A model generated the notes under the pieces. The model was given only the letters and a program-made list of their open reading frames with translations, ran no database searches and was not told the DNA's origin. DNA of 64,000 nucleotides from Fodinibacter sp963800505 (GTDB taxonomy: Bacteria; Actinomycetota; Actinomycetes; Actinomycetales; Dermatophilaceae), in NCBI GenBank assembly GCA_963800505.1, contig CAWDBL010000008.1, positions 221,155 to 285,154 of the forward strand, read 5' to 3'. A program made the translations under genes and the position numbers. This document shows, in pieces, positions 38,473-46,835 of this stretch; positions within the stretch are counted from its first letter, which is position 1; every line of letters starts with the position of its first letter.

Positions 38473-39206
38473 GCGAGCCCGCAGCGACCGTGGTCGTGCA
38501 CCGGAGCAGGCAGGCCCTCGCCCATGCCGCCGGCGCCCGGCTGGTGGTGGCGATCGTCGACGCCCAGTCGGCGCGCGGTGTGGCCCACGTGACGATGACC
38601 GGCGGCTCGATGGGATCGCAGATCATCGAGTCGCTGTGTGCCGTGCCGGCGCGTGACGCCGTCGACTGGTCCCAGGTGCATGTCTGGTGGGGCGACGAGC
38701 GCTGGCTGCCGGCCGGCCACGACGACCGCAACGACACCCAGAACGACGCCGCCGGGCTGGCCGCGCTCGGGCTCGACCCGGCCAACGTGCACCGCGTGCT
38801 CGGCCCCGACGAGAGCGAGTCGGCCGAGGAGAGCGCACGGGCCTACAGCGACGCGCTGCACGCGGCCGGGGCCGAGCTGTTCGACGTGACGGTCCTGGGC
38901 GTCGGCCCCGACGGCCACGTCGCCTCGCTGTTCCCGAACCACCCCACGGCCAAGGAGGTCGGAGCGCCGGCGGTGGCCGTGCACGACTCCCCCAAGCCGC
39001 CCCCGACCCGGGTGACGCTCACCCGCGAGTGCCTCGAGCGCTCGCGCGAGGTGTGGTTCCTCGTCAGTGGCGCCGACAAGGCCGATGCCGTGCGGCGCGG
39101 TGTCGCCGGAGCCTCGTTCGAGACCACCCCGGCCGCGCACGTGCACGGCGTCGACCGCACCCTGTGGCTGGTCGACACCGACGCCGCCGCCGACCTGGAG
39201 CGCTGA
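38469..39206 (+). CDS. pgl: 6-phosphogluconolactonase
   Basis: Pgl hydrolyses 6-phosphogluconolactone, the G6PDH product. The 245-residue protein of the NagB/DevB fold has MTGGSMGSQI, WGDERWLPAGHDDRND, LGVGPDGHVASLFP, and HDSPKPPPTRVTLT. The ATG overlaps the opcA stop by 4 nt. It closes the oxidative branch in this operon; gnd is not in the window. Confidence 0.95.
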   Translation: MSEPAATVVVHRSRQALAHAAGARLVVAIVDAQSARGVAHVTMTGGSMGSQIIESLCAVPARDAVDWSQVHVWWGDERWLPAGHDDRNDTQNDAAGLAALGLDPANVHRVLGPDESESAEESARAYSDALHAAGAELFDVTVLGVGPDGHVASLFPNHPTAKEVGAPAVAVHDSPKPPPTRVTLTRECLERSREVWFLVSGADKADAVRRGVAGASFETTPAAHVHGVDRTLWLVDTDAAADLER

Positions 39207-39209
39207 GCG

Positions 39210-39713
39210 ATGGGCTTCCTCGACAAGCTGCGCGGCCGCGACGACTCCACCCCCCAGCCCGACGACGACCCGGATGCCGTCAGCGGCGCGGGCGCCGGCG
39301 ACGACCTCGACGGCGTCGACGCGGTGGAGGAGATCGGCATCCGTCGGCTCACCGCCGACGAGGCGGCAGCGCTCGAGGCGGTGCGCGGTGGCTACGCCGC
39401 GCACGGCATCGACCCGGCCGACCTCGGCAGCATCGCCGCCGCCTACGACCGCGCCCTCGACGAGCACGGCGACGGGGACTCGTCAGCGGTGGTCGAGCTG
39501 CTCGGCACCGCGATCGGCGACCACCTGGTCGCTGCCGGCGGCTACCGGTGGGTGGTCAGCAGCGACCCGTTCGGCACCGACCTGGCCGTGGAACCCCCGC
39601 GGCGCGGCGTGCCGGTCGTGACCCGGATGCTCGTGGCGACCCGCTGGCTGGGGCGCGAGCGGGGCTGGATCGACGGCGTCGTCGGCCACCTGGCCGACAT
39701 CGGCCGCAGCTGA
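39210..39713 (+). CDS. Hypothetical protein, DUF3806-like
   Basis: This 167-residue protein begins 3 nt after pgl and is presumably co-transcribed. The first 40 residues are acidic and disordered. The rest (IRRLTADEAAALEAV, VVELLGTAIGDHLVAAGGYRWV, DLAVEPPRRGVPVVTRMLVATRW) resembles the DUF3806 pattern of a helix followed by a Gly-Trp-Val strand. The family assignment is tentative and the function unknown. It ends 7 nt before the convergent rbpA stop, so both genes terminate within a very small space. Confidence 0.6.
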   Translation: MGFLDKLRGRDDSTPQPDDDPDAVSGAGAGDDLDGVDAVEEIGIRRLTADEAAALEAVRGGYAAHGIDPADLGSIAAAYDRALDEHGDGDSSAVVELLGTAIGDHLVAAGGYRWVVSSDPFGTDLAVEPPRRGVPVVTRMLVATRWLGRERGWIDGVVGHLADIGRS

Positions 39714-39720
39714 CCTCGCG

Positions 39721-40071
39721 CTACTGGATGAGGCCGCGGTCGCGCAGCGTCTGCAGCGCCTCGTCGAGGATGGCCTCGCCGTCCTCGTCGGAACGGCGCT
39801 CCTTCACGTAGGCGAGGTGGGTCTTGTAGGGCTCCACCCGAGGCGCCGCCGGGGGGTTCTCCCTGTCGCGGCCCGCCGGGAGGCCGCAGCGCGGGCAGTC
39901 CCACTGCTCGGGGATGGCCAGACCGGGCTCCTCGGAGAAGCTCGGCCGGGTCTCGTGCCCGTTGGAGCACCAGAACGAGATGTGCACCCGCGGGGCCACC
40001 TCGCCGCGCTCGGCCTCGCCCATCGGGCCCGCACCGACGCGCGACCCACGGATCGCGTTACCACCAGCCAT
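39721..40071 (-). CDS. rbpA: RNA polymerase-binding protein RbpA
   Basis: RbpA is an actinomycete-specific transcription factor that binds sigma and stabilises the open complex. The 116-residue protein has the basic N-terminal part MAGGNAIRGSRVG, the zinc-ribbon-like core ISFWCSNGHE and IPEQWDCPRCGLPAGRD, the basic linker and the sigma-interaction helix TLRDRGLIQ at the end. AGGAA stands upstream of the ATG. It starts 15 nt after secG on the same strand and closes the gap-pgk-tpiA-secG run. Confidence 0.95.
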   Translation of the reverse strand: MAGGNAIRGSRVGAGPMGEAERGEVAPRVHISFWCSNGHETRPSFSEEPGLAIPEQWDCPRCGLPAGRDRENPPAAPRVEPYKTHLAYVKERRSDEDGEAILDEALQTLRDRGLIQ

Positions 40072-40086
40072 GTCTACCTATTCCTG

Positions 40087-40329
40087 TCAGGCGAAGCGAG
40101 CGAGGACGCCGAGGCCCACGACGACCGTGAACCACACCAGTGCGACCCCGACGGTGATGCGGTCGAGGTTGCGCTCGGCGACCGAGCTGCCACCCAGTGA
40201 GCTGGACATGCCACCGCCGAACATGTCGGACAGGCCACCACCCTTGCCCTTGTGCAACAGGATCAGCAGGGTCAGGAACAGGCCGGTGATGACCAGGAGG
40301 ATCTCAAGGCCGATTTGTACCGCTTGCAC
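40087..40329 (-). CDS. secG: Protein translocase subunit SecG
   Basis: SecG is the small accessory subunit of the SecYEG channel. The 80-residue protein has two membrane segments (about 8-24 and 60-76) and between them the conserved LLHKGKGGGLSDMFGGG. GAAGGA stands 6 nt before the GTG at 40329. TATCCT on the minus strand (40366-40371) could be a local -10 box, giving secG-rbpA its own transcript in addition to read-through from tpiA. Confidence 0.95.
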   Translation of the reverse strand: MQAVQIGLEILLVITGLFLTLLILLHKGKGGGLSDMFGGGMSSSLGGSSVAERNLDRITVGVALVWFTVVVGLGVLARFA

Positions 40330-40415
40330 GAGCAGTCCTTCGGGTGGGTCGGGGGCAACCGCTCAAGGATAACCTTTGACGGCGCCGGCCGCGGTAGGCC
40401 CCCCGCGGGCCGAGG

Positions 40416-41213
40416 TCAGGAGGTCTGCAGGTGGTCGCGGAAGCGGCAGATCGCGGCGAACTCGACCGGGTCGATCGAGGCACCACCGACGAGCGCGCCG
40501 TCGACGTCCTCCTTGGCCATGATGGCCGCGACGTTGCCCGACTTCACCGAGCCGCCGTAGAGCACCCGGATGCCGTCGGCGACGTCGCCGCTGTAGAGCT
40601 CGGCGAGCTTGGTGCGGATGGCGGCGCAGACCTCCTGGGCGTCCTCGGGCGTGGCGACCTCACCGGTGCCGATCGCCCAGATCGGCTCGTAGGCGACGAC
40701 CACGGTGCGGGCCTGCTCGACCGGCACGTCCTTCAGCCCGGCCTCGACCTGCGCGAGCACGTGCTCGACGTGGGTGCCGGCCTGGCGGATGTCGAGGCCC
40801 TCGCCGCAGCAGAAGATCGGGGTGATGCCGTGCCGGAAGGCAGCCTGCACCTTGGCGTTGACGACCTCGTCGCTCTCGGCGTGGTACTCGCGCCGCTCGC
40901 TGTGGCCGACGGTGACGTAGTCGCAGCCGAGCTTGGCGAGGAAGGCCCCGCTGATCTCGCCGGTGTAGGCGCCGGCGTCGTGCACCGACAGGTCCTGGGC
41001 GCCGTGCTTGAGCTCGAGGCGGTCACCGTCGATCAGGGTCTGCACGCTGCGGATGTCGGTGAACGGCGGCAGCACCGCGACCTCGACGGCACCGAAGTCG
41101 TGCTTGCCGTCCTTGAGGGTCCAGTCGAGCTTCTGCACGAGGTGGGTGGCCTGGAGGTGGTCCAGGTTCATCTTCCAGTTCCCCGCCATGAGGGGGGTAC
41201 GGCCCGAGGCCAT
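40416..41213 (-). CDS. tpiA: Triosephosphate isomerase
   Basis: TpiA interconverts the triose phosphates. The 265-residue TIM barrel has MAGNWKMN, GHSERREYHAE (catalytic His), CCGEGLDIRQAG, YEPIWAIGTG (catalytic Glu) and LYGGSVKSGN. AGGAGC stands 5 nt before the ATG at 41213. It is 29 nt downstream of pgk. Confidence 0.97.
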   Translation of the reverse strand: MASGRTPLMAGNWKMNLDHLQATHLVQKLDWTLKDGKHDFGAVEVAVLPPFTDIRSVQTLIDGDRLELKHGAQDLSVHDAGAYTGEISGAFLAKLGCDYVTVGHSERREYHAESDEVVNAKVQAAFRHGITPIFCCGEGLDIRQAGTHVEHVLAQVEAGLKDVPVEQARTVVVAYEPIWAIGTGEVATPEDAQEVCAAIRTKLAELYSGDVADGIRVLYGGSVKSGNVAAIMAKEDVDGALVGGASIDPVEFAAICRFRDHLQTS

Positions 41214-41242
41214 GGGTGCTCCTAGGTGGTGGTGCGGGGACG

Positions 41243-42439
41243 TCAGGACAGGATGGCGATGCCGGGCAGTTCCTTGCCCTCGAGGTACTCCAGGGACGCG
41301 CCGCCACCGGTGGAGATGTGGCCGAACTGGTCGTCGCGGAAGCCGAGCTGGCGCACTGCAGCCGCCGAGTCGCCACCCCCGACGACGGTCAGGGCACCCT
41401 TCTCGGTGACCTCGACGAGCGCCTCCGCCAGCCGGCGGGTGCCCGCGGCGAACGGCGCCATCTCGAACGCGCCCATCGGGCCGTTCCAGAAGACCGTGCG
41501 GGTGTCCGCGAGCTTCTCGGCGTAGAGCTCGGCCGACGTCGGGCCGATGTCGAGGCCCATCATGTCGGCGGGGATGGCGTCGGCCGCGACGGTGACGGTC
41601 TCGGTGTCGGCGGAGAACTCCCGGCCGCACACGATGTCGACGGGCAGCACGATCTCGACGCCGCTCTCCTTAGCGCGCTCGAGGTAGCCCTTGCAGGCTT
41701 CGACGCTCTCGGCGTCGAACAGGCTGGTGCCGATCTCGTGGCCCTGGGCCGCGAGGAAGGTGAAGAGCATGCCGCCGCCGATGAGCAGGCGGTCGGCGGT
41801 GCTCATCAGGTTGTCGATGACGGCGAGCTTGTCGGCGACCTTGGCACCACCGAGCACCACGGCATACGGGCGCTCGGGGTCGACGGTGAGGCGCTTGAGC
41901 ACCTCGACCTCGGTGGCGACCAGGCCGCCCATCGCGGCCGGCAGCCGGGTCGCGACGTCGTAGACCGACGCCTGCTTGCGGTGCACGACCCCGAAGCCGT
42001 CGGAGACGTAGGCGTCGGCCAGCCCCGCGAGGGCGTCGGCGAACCCGGCGCGGTCCTCGTCGGGCTTGGCCGTCTCGCCCGGGTTGAACCGGAGGTTCTC
42101 GAGCAGCACGACGTCACCGTCGGACATCGCGGCGACGGCCGCCTGCGCACTCTCGCCCACGGTGTCCGTCGCGAAGGTCACCGGGCGGCCGAGCAGCTCG
42201 GAGAGCCGGCCCCCCACCGGGGCCAGCGAGTAGCGCTCCTCGGGAGCGCCCTTGGGCCGGCCGAGGTGGGCGCACACGATGACGCGTGCGCCCGCCTCGG
42301 CGAGGCTCGAGATGGTCGGGACCGACGCCCGGATGCGTCCGTCGTCCGTGATCGTCGTGCCGTCGAGCGGCACGTTGAGGTCGGAGCGGACGAGCACGCG
42401 CTTGCCGCGCAGGTCGCCCAAGGAGGCGAGGTCACCCAT
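41243..42439 (-). CDS. pgk: Phosphoglycerate kinase
   Basis: Pgk makes ATP from 1,3-bisphosphoglycerate. The 398-residue enzyme begins with the substrate-binding VLVRSDLNVPLD, contains VCAHLGRPKG and VLLENLRFNPGE, and has the nucleotide-binding VLGGAKVADKLAV and VVGGGDSAAAV with the C-terminal HISTGGGASLEYLEGK. It lies 22 nt after gap in the same operon. Confidence 0.97.
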   Translation of the reverse strand: MGDLASLGDLRGKRVLVRSDLNVPLDGTTITDDGRIRASVPTISSLAEAGARVIVCAHLGRPKGAPEERYSLAPVGGRLSELLGRPVTFATDTVGESAQAAVAAMSDGDVVLLENLRFNPGETAKPDEDRAGFADALAGLADAYVSDGFGVVHRKQASVYDVATRLPAAMGGLVATEVEVLKRLTVDPERPYAVVLGGAKVADKLAVIDNLMSTADRLLIGGGMLFTFLAAQGHEIGTSLFDAESVEACKGYLERAKESGVEIVLPVDIVCGREFSADTETVTVAADAIPADMMGLDIGPTSAELYAEKLADTRTVFWNGPMGAFEMAPFAAGTRRLAEALVEVTEKGALTVVGGGDSAAAVRQLGFRDDQFGHISTGGGASLEYLEGKELPGIAILS

Positions 42440-42461
42440 GGTCGGATCGGTCCCGTTCGCT

Positions 42462-43466
<1,005 letters not shown>

Positions 43467-43522
43467 GGTGTGTGTTGCCTTCCATGTGATGCGGCGTGCC
43501 GCAGGTCAGCGGCACCTTGGGT

Positions 43523-43945
43523 TCACCTCCACCCTAGACCTGTCCGCCGGGGCTCCCCACACCGTCCGGCGTACGGGCGAGTAACCGCTTCCGCAGGACC
43601 GGGACCCGCAGGTCGGGGCGGGTTCTCAGCCGTCGAAGAACGCAGCGCGGTGCGCCCGAACAGTCGCACGGCATCCGCCAGCACCGTGCGGTAGCCGGGC
43701 GGCAGCAGCCGCGCCGCGTCGAGCGCCTCCGTAGCGGTGTCAGCGGTGTCGTAGCGGAAGTACTGCTCGAACCCGCCGGTCTGCACCGACCGGCGCCAGA
43801 CCCCCAGCACGAGCACGGTGCGCTGCTCCGGGGTGAGGTCGTACCACGTCTGAGGGTCCTCGACCCTCCGGGTCGCCACGTGGTCGACGACGAACCAGAA
43901 GACCCCCTCCGTCCGGTCAGGCGCCCACTGCAGCAGGTTCGCCAC
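43523..43945 (-). CDS. DUF4375 (DMP19-like) protein
   Basis: This 140-residue protein lies 3 nt downstream of whiA. Its middle holds QTGGFEQYFRYDTADTATEALDAARLL, the Gly-Gly-Phe-x-Gln-Tyr-Phe core of DUF4375/DMP19 proteins, whose function is not established (DNA mimicry has been proposed for one member). The last 30 residues are Pro/Arg/Gly-rich and overlap the gap promoter DNA. A DUF4375 gene between whiA and gap is not part of the usual conserved order and may be an insertion. The start is GTG. Confidence 0.7.
   Translation of the reverse strand: MANLLQWAPDRTEGVFWFVVDHVATRRVEDPQTWYDLTPEQRTVLVLGVWRRSVQTGGFEQYFRYDTADTATEALDAARLLPPGYRTVLADAVRLFGRTALRSSTAENPPRPAGPGPAEAVTRPYAGRCGEPRRTGLGWR
43531..43559 (-). 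promoter_or_regulatory. Probable gap promoter
   Basis: On the minus strand TGGGGA (43554-43559) and TAGGGT (43531-43536) are 17 nt apart, giving a leader of about 60 nt before the gap GTG. The -35 match is weak. The site lies within the 3' coding end of the DUF4375 gene. Confidence 0.45.
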
Positions 43946-43948
43946 GAC

Positions 43949-44953
43949 TCAGGTGTCGAGCATGTCCGGGGTGAGCACGGCCTCGGTGTTGGGGATGCCG
44001 TCGTCCTGGGCCCGCTTGTCGGCCATCGCGAGCAGCCGGCGGATGCGACCCGCCACGGCGTCCTTGGTCATCGGCGGCTGGGCCAGCTGGCCGAGCTCCT
44101 CGAGCGAGGCCTCCTTGTGCTGCAGGCGCAGCTCGCCGGCCTCGCGCAGGTGGTCGGGGATGTCGTCGCCGAGGATCTCCATCGCCCGCTCCACGCGCGC
44201 GCCGGCGGCCACGGCCGCCCGGGCCGAGCGGCGCAGGTTGGCGTCGTCGAAGTTGGCCAGCCGGTTGGCGGTGGCACGCACCTCGCGCCGGATGCGGCGC
44301 TCCTCCCAGGCGAGCACGGCGTCGTGGGCGCCGAGCCGGGTGAGCATCACCCCGATGGCGTCGCCGTCGCGGATGACGACCCGGTCGACCCCGCGCACCT
44401 CGCGGGCCTTGGCCGAGATGCCCATCCGGCGGGCCGCCCCGACCAGGGCCAGGGCCGCCTCCGGCCCGGGGCAGGTGATCTCGAGCGCCGAGGAGCGGCC
44501 GGGCTCGGTCAGCGAGCCGTGGGCGAGGAAGGCTCCGCGCCAAGCGGCCTCGGCGTCACACACCGAGCCGCTCACCACCTTGGGCGGCAGGCCGCGCACC
44601 GGGCGGCCGCGGCTGTCGATCAGGCCGGTCTGCCGAGCGAGCGACTCGCCGTCCTGCACGACCCGCACGACGTAGCGGCTGCCCTTGCGCAGCCCGCCGG
44701 CCGCCAGCACGAGCACCTCGGGGGTGTGGCCGTAGACCTCGGTGAGCTCGCGCCGCAGCCGCCGGGCGGCGTTGGCGGTGTCGAGCTCGGCCTCGACGAC
44801 GATGCGGCCCCCGATGATGTGCAGCCCCCCGGCGAACCTCAGCGTCGCGGCGACCTCGGACTTGCGGCAGCACGGCTTGGTCACCACGTGCCGGCTCAGC
44901 TCATCCTTCACCTTCGCCGTCATAGCCATGGCCGTCATCCTGCCACGCGTCAC
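43949..44953 (-). CDS. whiA: Sporulation/cell-division regulator WhiA
   Basis: WhiA is a DNA-binding protein of the LAGLIDADG-derived fold plus a C-terminal helix-turn-helix. It acts in sporulation in Streptomyces and in division and chromosome segregation elsewhere. The 334-residue product contains KVKDELSRHVV, CCRKSEVAATLRFAGGLHI, a core with AWRGAFLAHGSLTEPG, and the C-terminal DNA-binding EASLEELGQLAQPPMTKDAVAGRIRRLL. The GTG at 44953 overlaps the yvcK stop (GTGA). In-frame ATG codons at 44938, 44929 and 44923 give the more usual MTAKVKDEL start, so the first 10 residues are uncertain. Confidence 0.94.
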   Translation of the reverse strand: MTRGRMTAMAMTAKVKDELSRHVVTKPCCRKSEVAATLRFAGGLHIIGGRIVVEAELDTANAARRLRRELTEVYGHTPEVLVLAAGGLRKGSRYVVRVVQDGESLARQTGLIDSRGRPVRGLPPKVVSGSVCDAEAAWRGAFLAHGSLTEPGRSSALEITCPGPEAALALVGAARRMGISAKAREVRGVDRVVIRDGDAIGVMLTRLGAHDAVLAWEERRIRREVRATANRLANFDDANLRRSARAAVAAGARVERAMEILGDDIPDHLREAGELRLQHKEASLEELGQLAQPPMTKDAVAGRIRRLLAMADKRAQDDGIPNTEAVLTPDMLDT

Positions 44954-45906
44954 CGGGCCGGTCTCGGGGTGGTGAGAATGTCTCGGAGGGCCGCCGCGTA
45001 GCGCAGCGGGTCGTGCTCACCGGGCCGGTCCCGGCGGCCCACGGGGGCGACGAACAGCTCCGCGCCGAGCCGCAGGCACTGTTGCGCCAGAACCGATTCG
45101 TCGTCGACGACGGCGGGGTCGGCGAGCACCGCGTCGAGGCGCAGATGGGGGGCGAGCGTGACGAACGTCTCGAGGTGACGCCCCGCGCTGAAGCCGGCCG
45201 TCTCGCCGGTGCCGGGGTCGAGGTTGAGCACCAGGAGGCGCCGCGCCCGGGTCACGCCGAGCGCCTCGGAGAGCTCGGGCACCAACAGGTGGGTCATGAC
45301 CGAGGTGAACCAGGACCCCGGCCCCAGCACGACCCAGTCGGCGCTGCGGATGGCGGCCACCGACTCCGGGTAGGCCGGCGGGTCCGGCGGCACCAGGCGC
45401 ACGGCGCCCACCTCACCGGGGGTCACGGCGACCTGCGCCTGCCCGCTGACGGTGCGCACGGCATCCGGCTGGTCGGGGTCGAGCCCGGTGACGTCGGCCT
45501 CGATGGTGAGCGGCACCGCCGCCATCGGCAGCACCCGGCCCTGTGCCTGCAGCAGCCGCCCCACGAGGTCGAGCCCGGCGACGGGGTCGTCGTGCAGCTC
45601 CCAGAGGGCGACGATGAGCAGGTTGCCCAGGTTGTGCCCGCCGAGGGGCCCGTCGCCCGCGAACCGGTGCTGCAGCACGTCACGCCAGGTCTGGCCCCAC
45701 TCGCTCTCGCTGCACAGGGCGGCCAGGGCCATCCGCAGGTCGCCGGGGGGCAGCACGCCGAACTCGTCGCGCAGCCGGCCCGAGGAGCCGCCGTCGTCGG
45801 CGACCGTGACGATGGCGGTGATCTCGTCGGTGACGTAGCGCAGGGCGGTGAGCGTGGCGGCCAGGCCGTGGCCACCACCCAGCGCGGCGACGACCGGCCC
45901 GGTCAC
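44950..45906 (-). CDS. yvcK: YvcK/CofD-like gluconeogenesis factor
   Basis: This is a 318-residue protein of the CofD-like fold. YvcK binds UDP-GlcNAc and supports growth on gluconeogenic carbon and cell-wall balance in Bacillus and mycobacteria (CuvA). Landmarks are VVALGGGHGLAATLTALR, TVADDGGSSGRLRDEFG, LPPGDLRMALAAL, GHNLGNLLIVAL and VVLGPGSWFTSVMTHLLVPEL. It overlaps rapZ and whiA by 4 nt each, matching the classic rapZ-yvcK-whiA cluster. Confidence 0.94.
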   Translation of the reverse strand: MTGPVVAALGGGHGLAATLTALRYVTDEITAIVTVADDGGSSGRLRDEFGVLPPGDLRMALAALCSESEWGQTWRDVLQHRFAGDGPLGGHNLGNLLIVALWELHDDPVAGLDLVGRLLQAQGRVLPMAAVPLTIEADVTGLDPDQPDAVRTVSGQAQVAVTPGEVGAVRLVPPDPPAYPESVAAIRSADWVVLGPGSWFTSVMTHLLVPELSEALGVTRARRLLVLNLDPGTGETAGFSAGRHLETFVTLAPHLRLDAVLADPAVVDDESVLAQQCLRLGAELFVAPVGRRDRPGEHDPLRYAAALRDILTTPRPAR

Positions 45907-46835
45907 TCGCGCCCCAGGTCGCGGTGCACGACGAAGCTGGCCACCTGCTCGGTCGTGAGCCGGGCGGCGACGGCCTGGGTCATCGCCACCGAGCGGTGCT
46001 TGCCCCCGGTGCAGCCGATCGCGATGGTGGCGTAGCGCCGCCCCTCGCGCAGGTAGCCCTCGGTGACCGGCTCCATCAGTGCGACCACGCGGTCGAGGAA
46101 CTCGGCGGCTCCCGGCTGCCCCATGACCCAGTCGGCCACCGGCGCGTCGGCCCCGGTGAGCGCCTTGAGCTCGGGCACCCAGAACGGGTTGGGCAGGAAG
46201 CGCATGTCGAAGACGAAGTCGGCGTCGAGCGGCACGCCGTACTTGAAGCCGAACGACATCAGCGCCAGCCGCACGCTCGGCCCCTCGGCGCCGCCGAGCA
46301 GCGGGGTGAGCTTGCGCCCGAGCTGGTGCACGTTGAGGCCGGAGGTGTCGATGACGACCTGGGCGTCGGCCCGCAGGTCGCGCAGCATCTCGCGCTCCGT
46401 CTGGATGCCGTCGAGCAGCCGGCCCTCGCCCTGCAGCGGGTGCGGCCGCCGCACGCTCTCGAACCGGCGGACCAGGGCCTCGTCGGTGGCGTCGAGGAAG
46501 ATCAGGTGCGGTTGCCAGCCCGCGTCGCGCAGCGCGGCGAGCCCGGCCTGCAGCTCGGAGCGGAAGGCCCGGGCCCGCACGTCGACCACGGCGGCGATCT
46601 GCAGGTCGCTCACGCCCGAGTCGCGCACCTCGCTCGCCAGGTCGGCCATCGCCGCGAGCAGCTGCGGCGGGAGGTTGTCGACGACGTACCAGCCGCGGTC
46701 CTCGATGACGTTCGCGGCCGTCGAGCGCCCGGCGCCGCTCATGCCCGTCACGATGACGAAGTCGGTGGAGCGCGGCACCGGCGTGAGGTCGCCGCCGCCC
46801 GACCCGTCGTCAGCCACGGCCCGCTCGATCGCCAC
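45903..46835 (-). CDS. rapZ: RNase adapter / nucleotide-binding protein RapZ
   Basis: The 310-residue P-loop protein has Walker A-like VTGMSGAGRST, VVDNLPPQLL, LDATDEALVRRFESVRRPHPL and the C-terminal IGCTGGKHRSVAMTQ with the phosphate-binding GGKHRS. In E. coli RapZ controls GlcN6P synthase through small RNAs; in actinomycetes its partner is not known. Starting from GTG 46835 it overlaps uvrC by 26 nt. A second in-frame GTG at 46817 would shorten that overlap to 8 nt. Confidence 0.93.
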   Translation of the reverse strand: MAIERAVADDGSGGGDLTPVPRSTDFVIVTGMSGAGRSTAANVIEDRGWYVVDNLPPQLLAAMADLASEVRDSGVSDLQIAAVVDVRARAFRSELQAGLAALRDAGWQPHLIFLDATDEALVRRFESVRRPHPLQGEGRLLDGIQTEREMLRDLRADAQVVIDTSGLNVHQLGRKLTPLLGGAEGPSVRLALMSFGFKYGVPLDADFVFDMRFLPNPFWVPELKALTGADAPVADWVMGQPGAAEFLDRVVALMEPVTEGYLREGRRYATIAIGCTGGKHRSVAMTQAVAARLTTEQVASFVVHRDLGRE

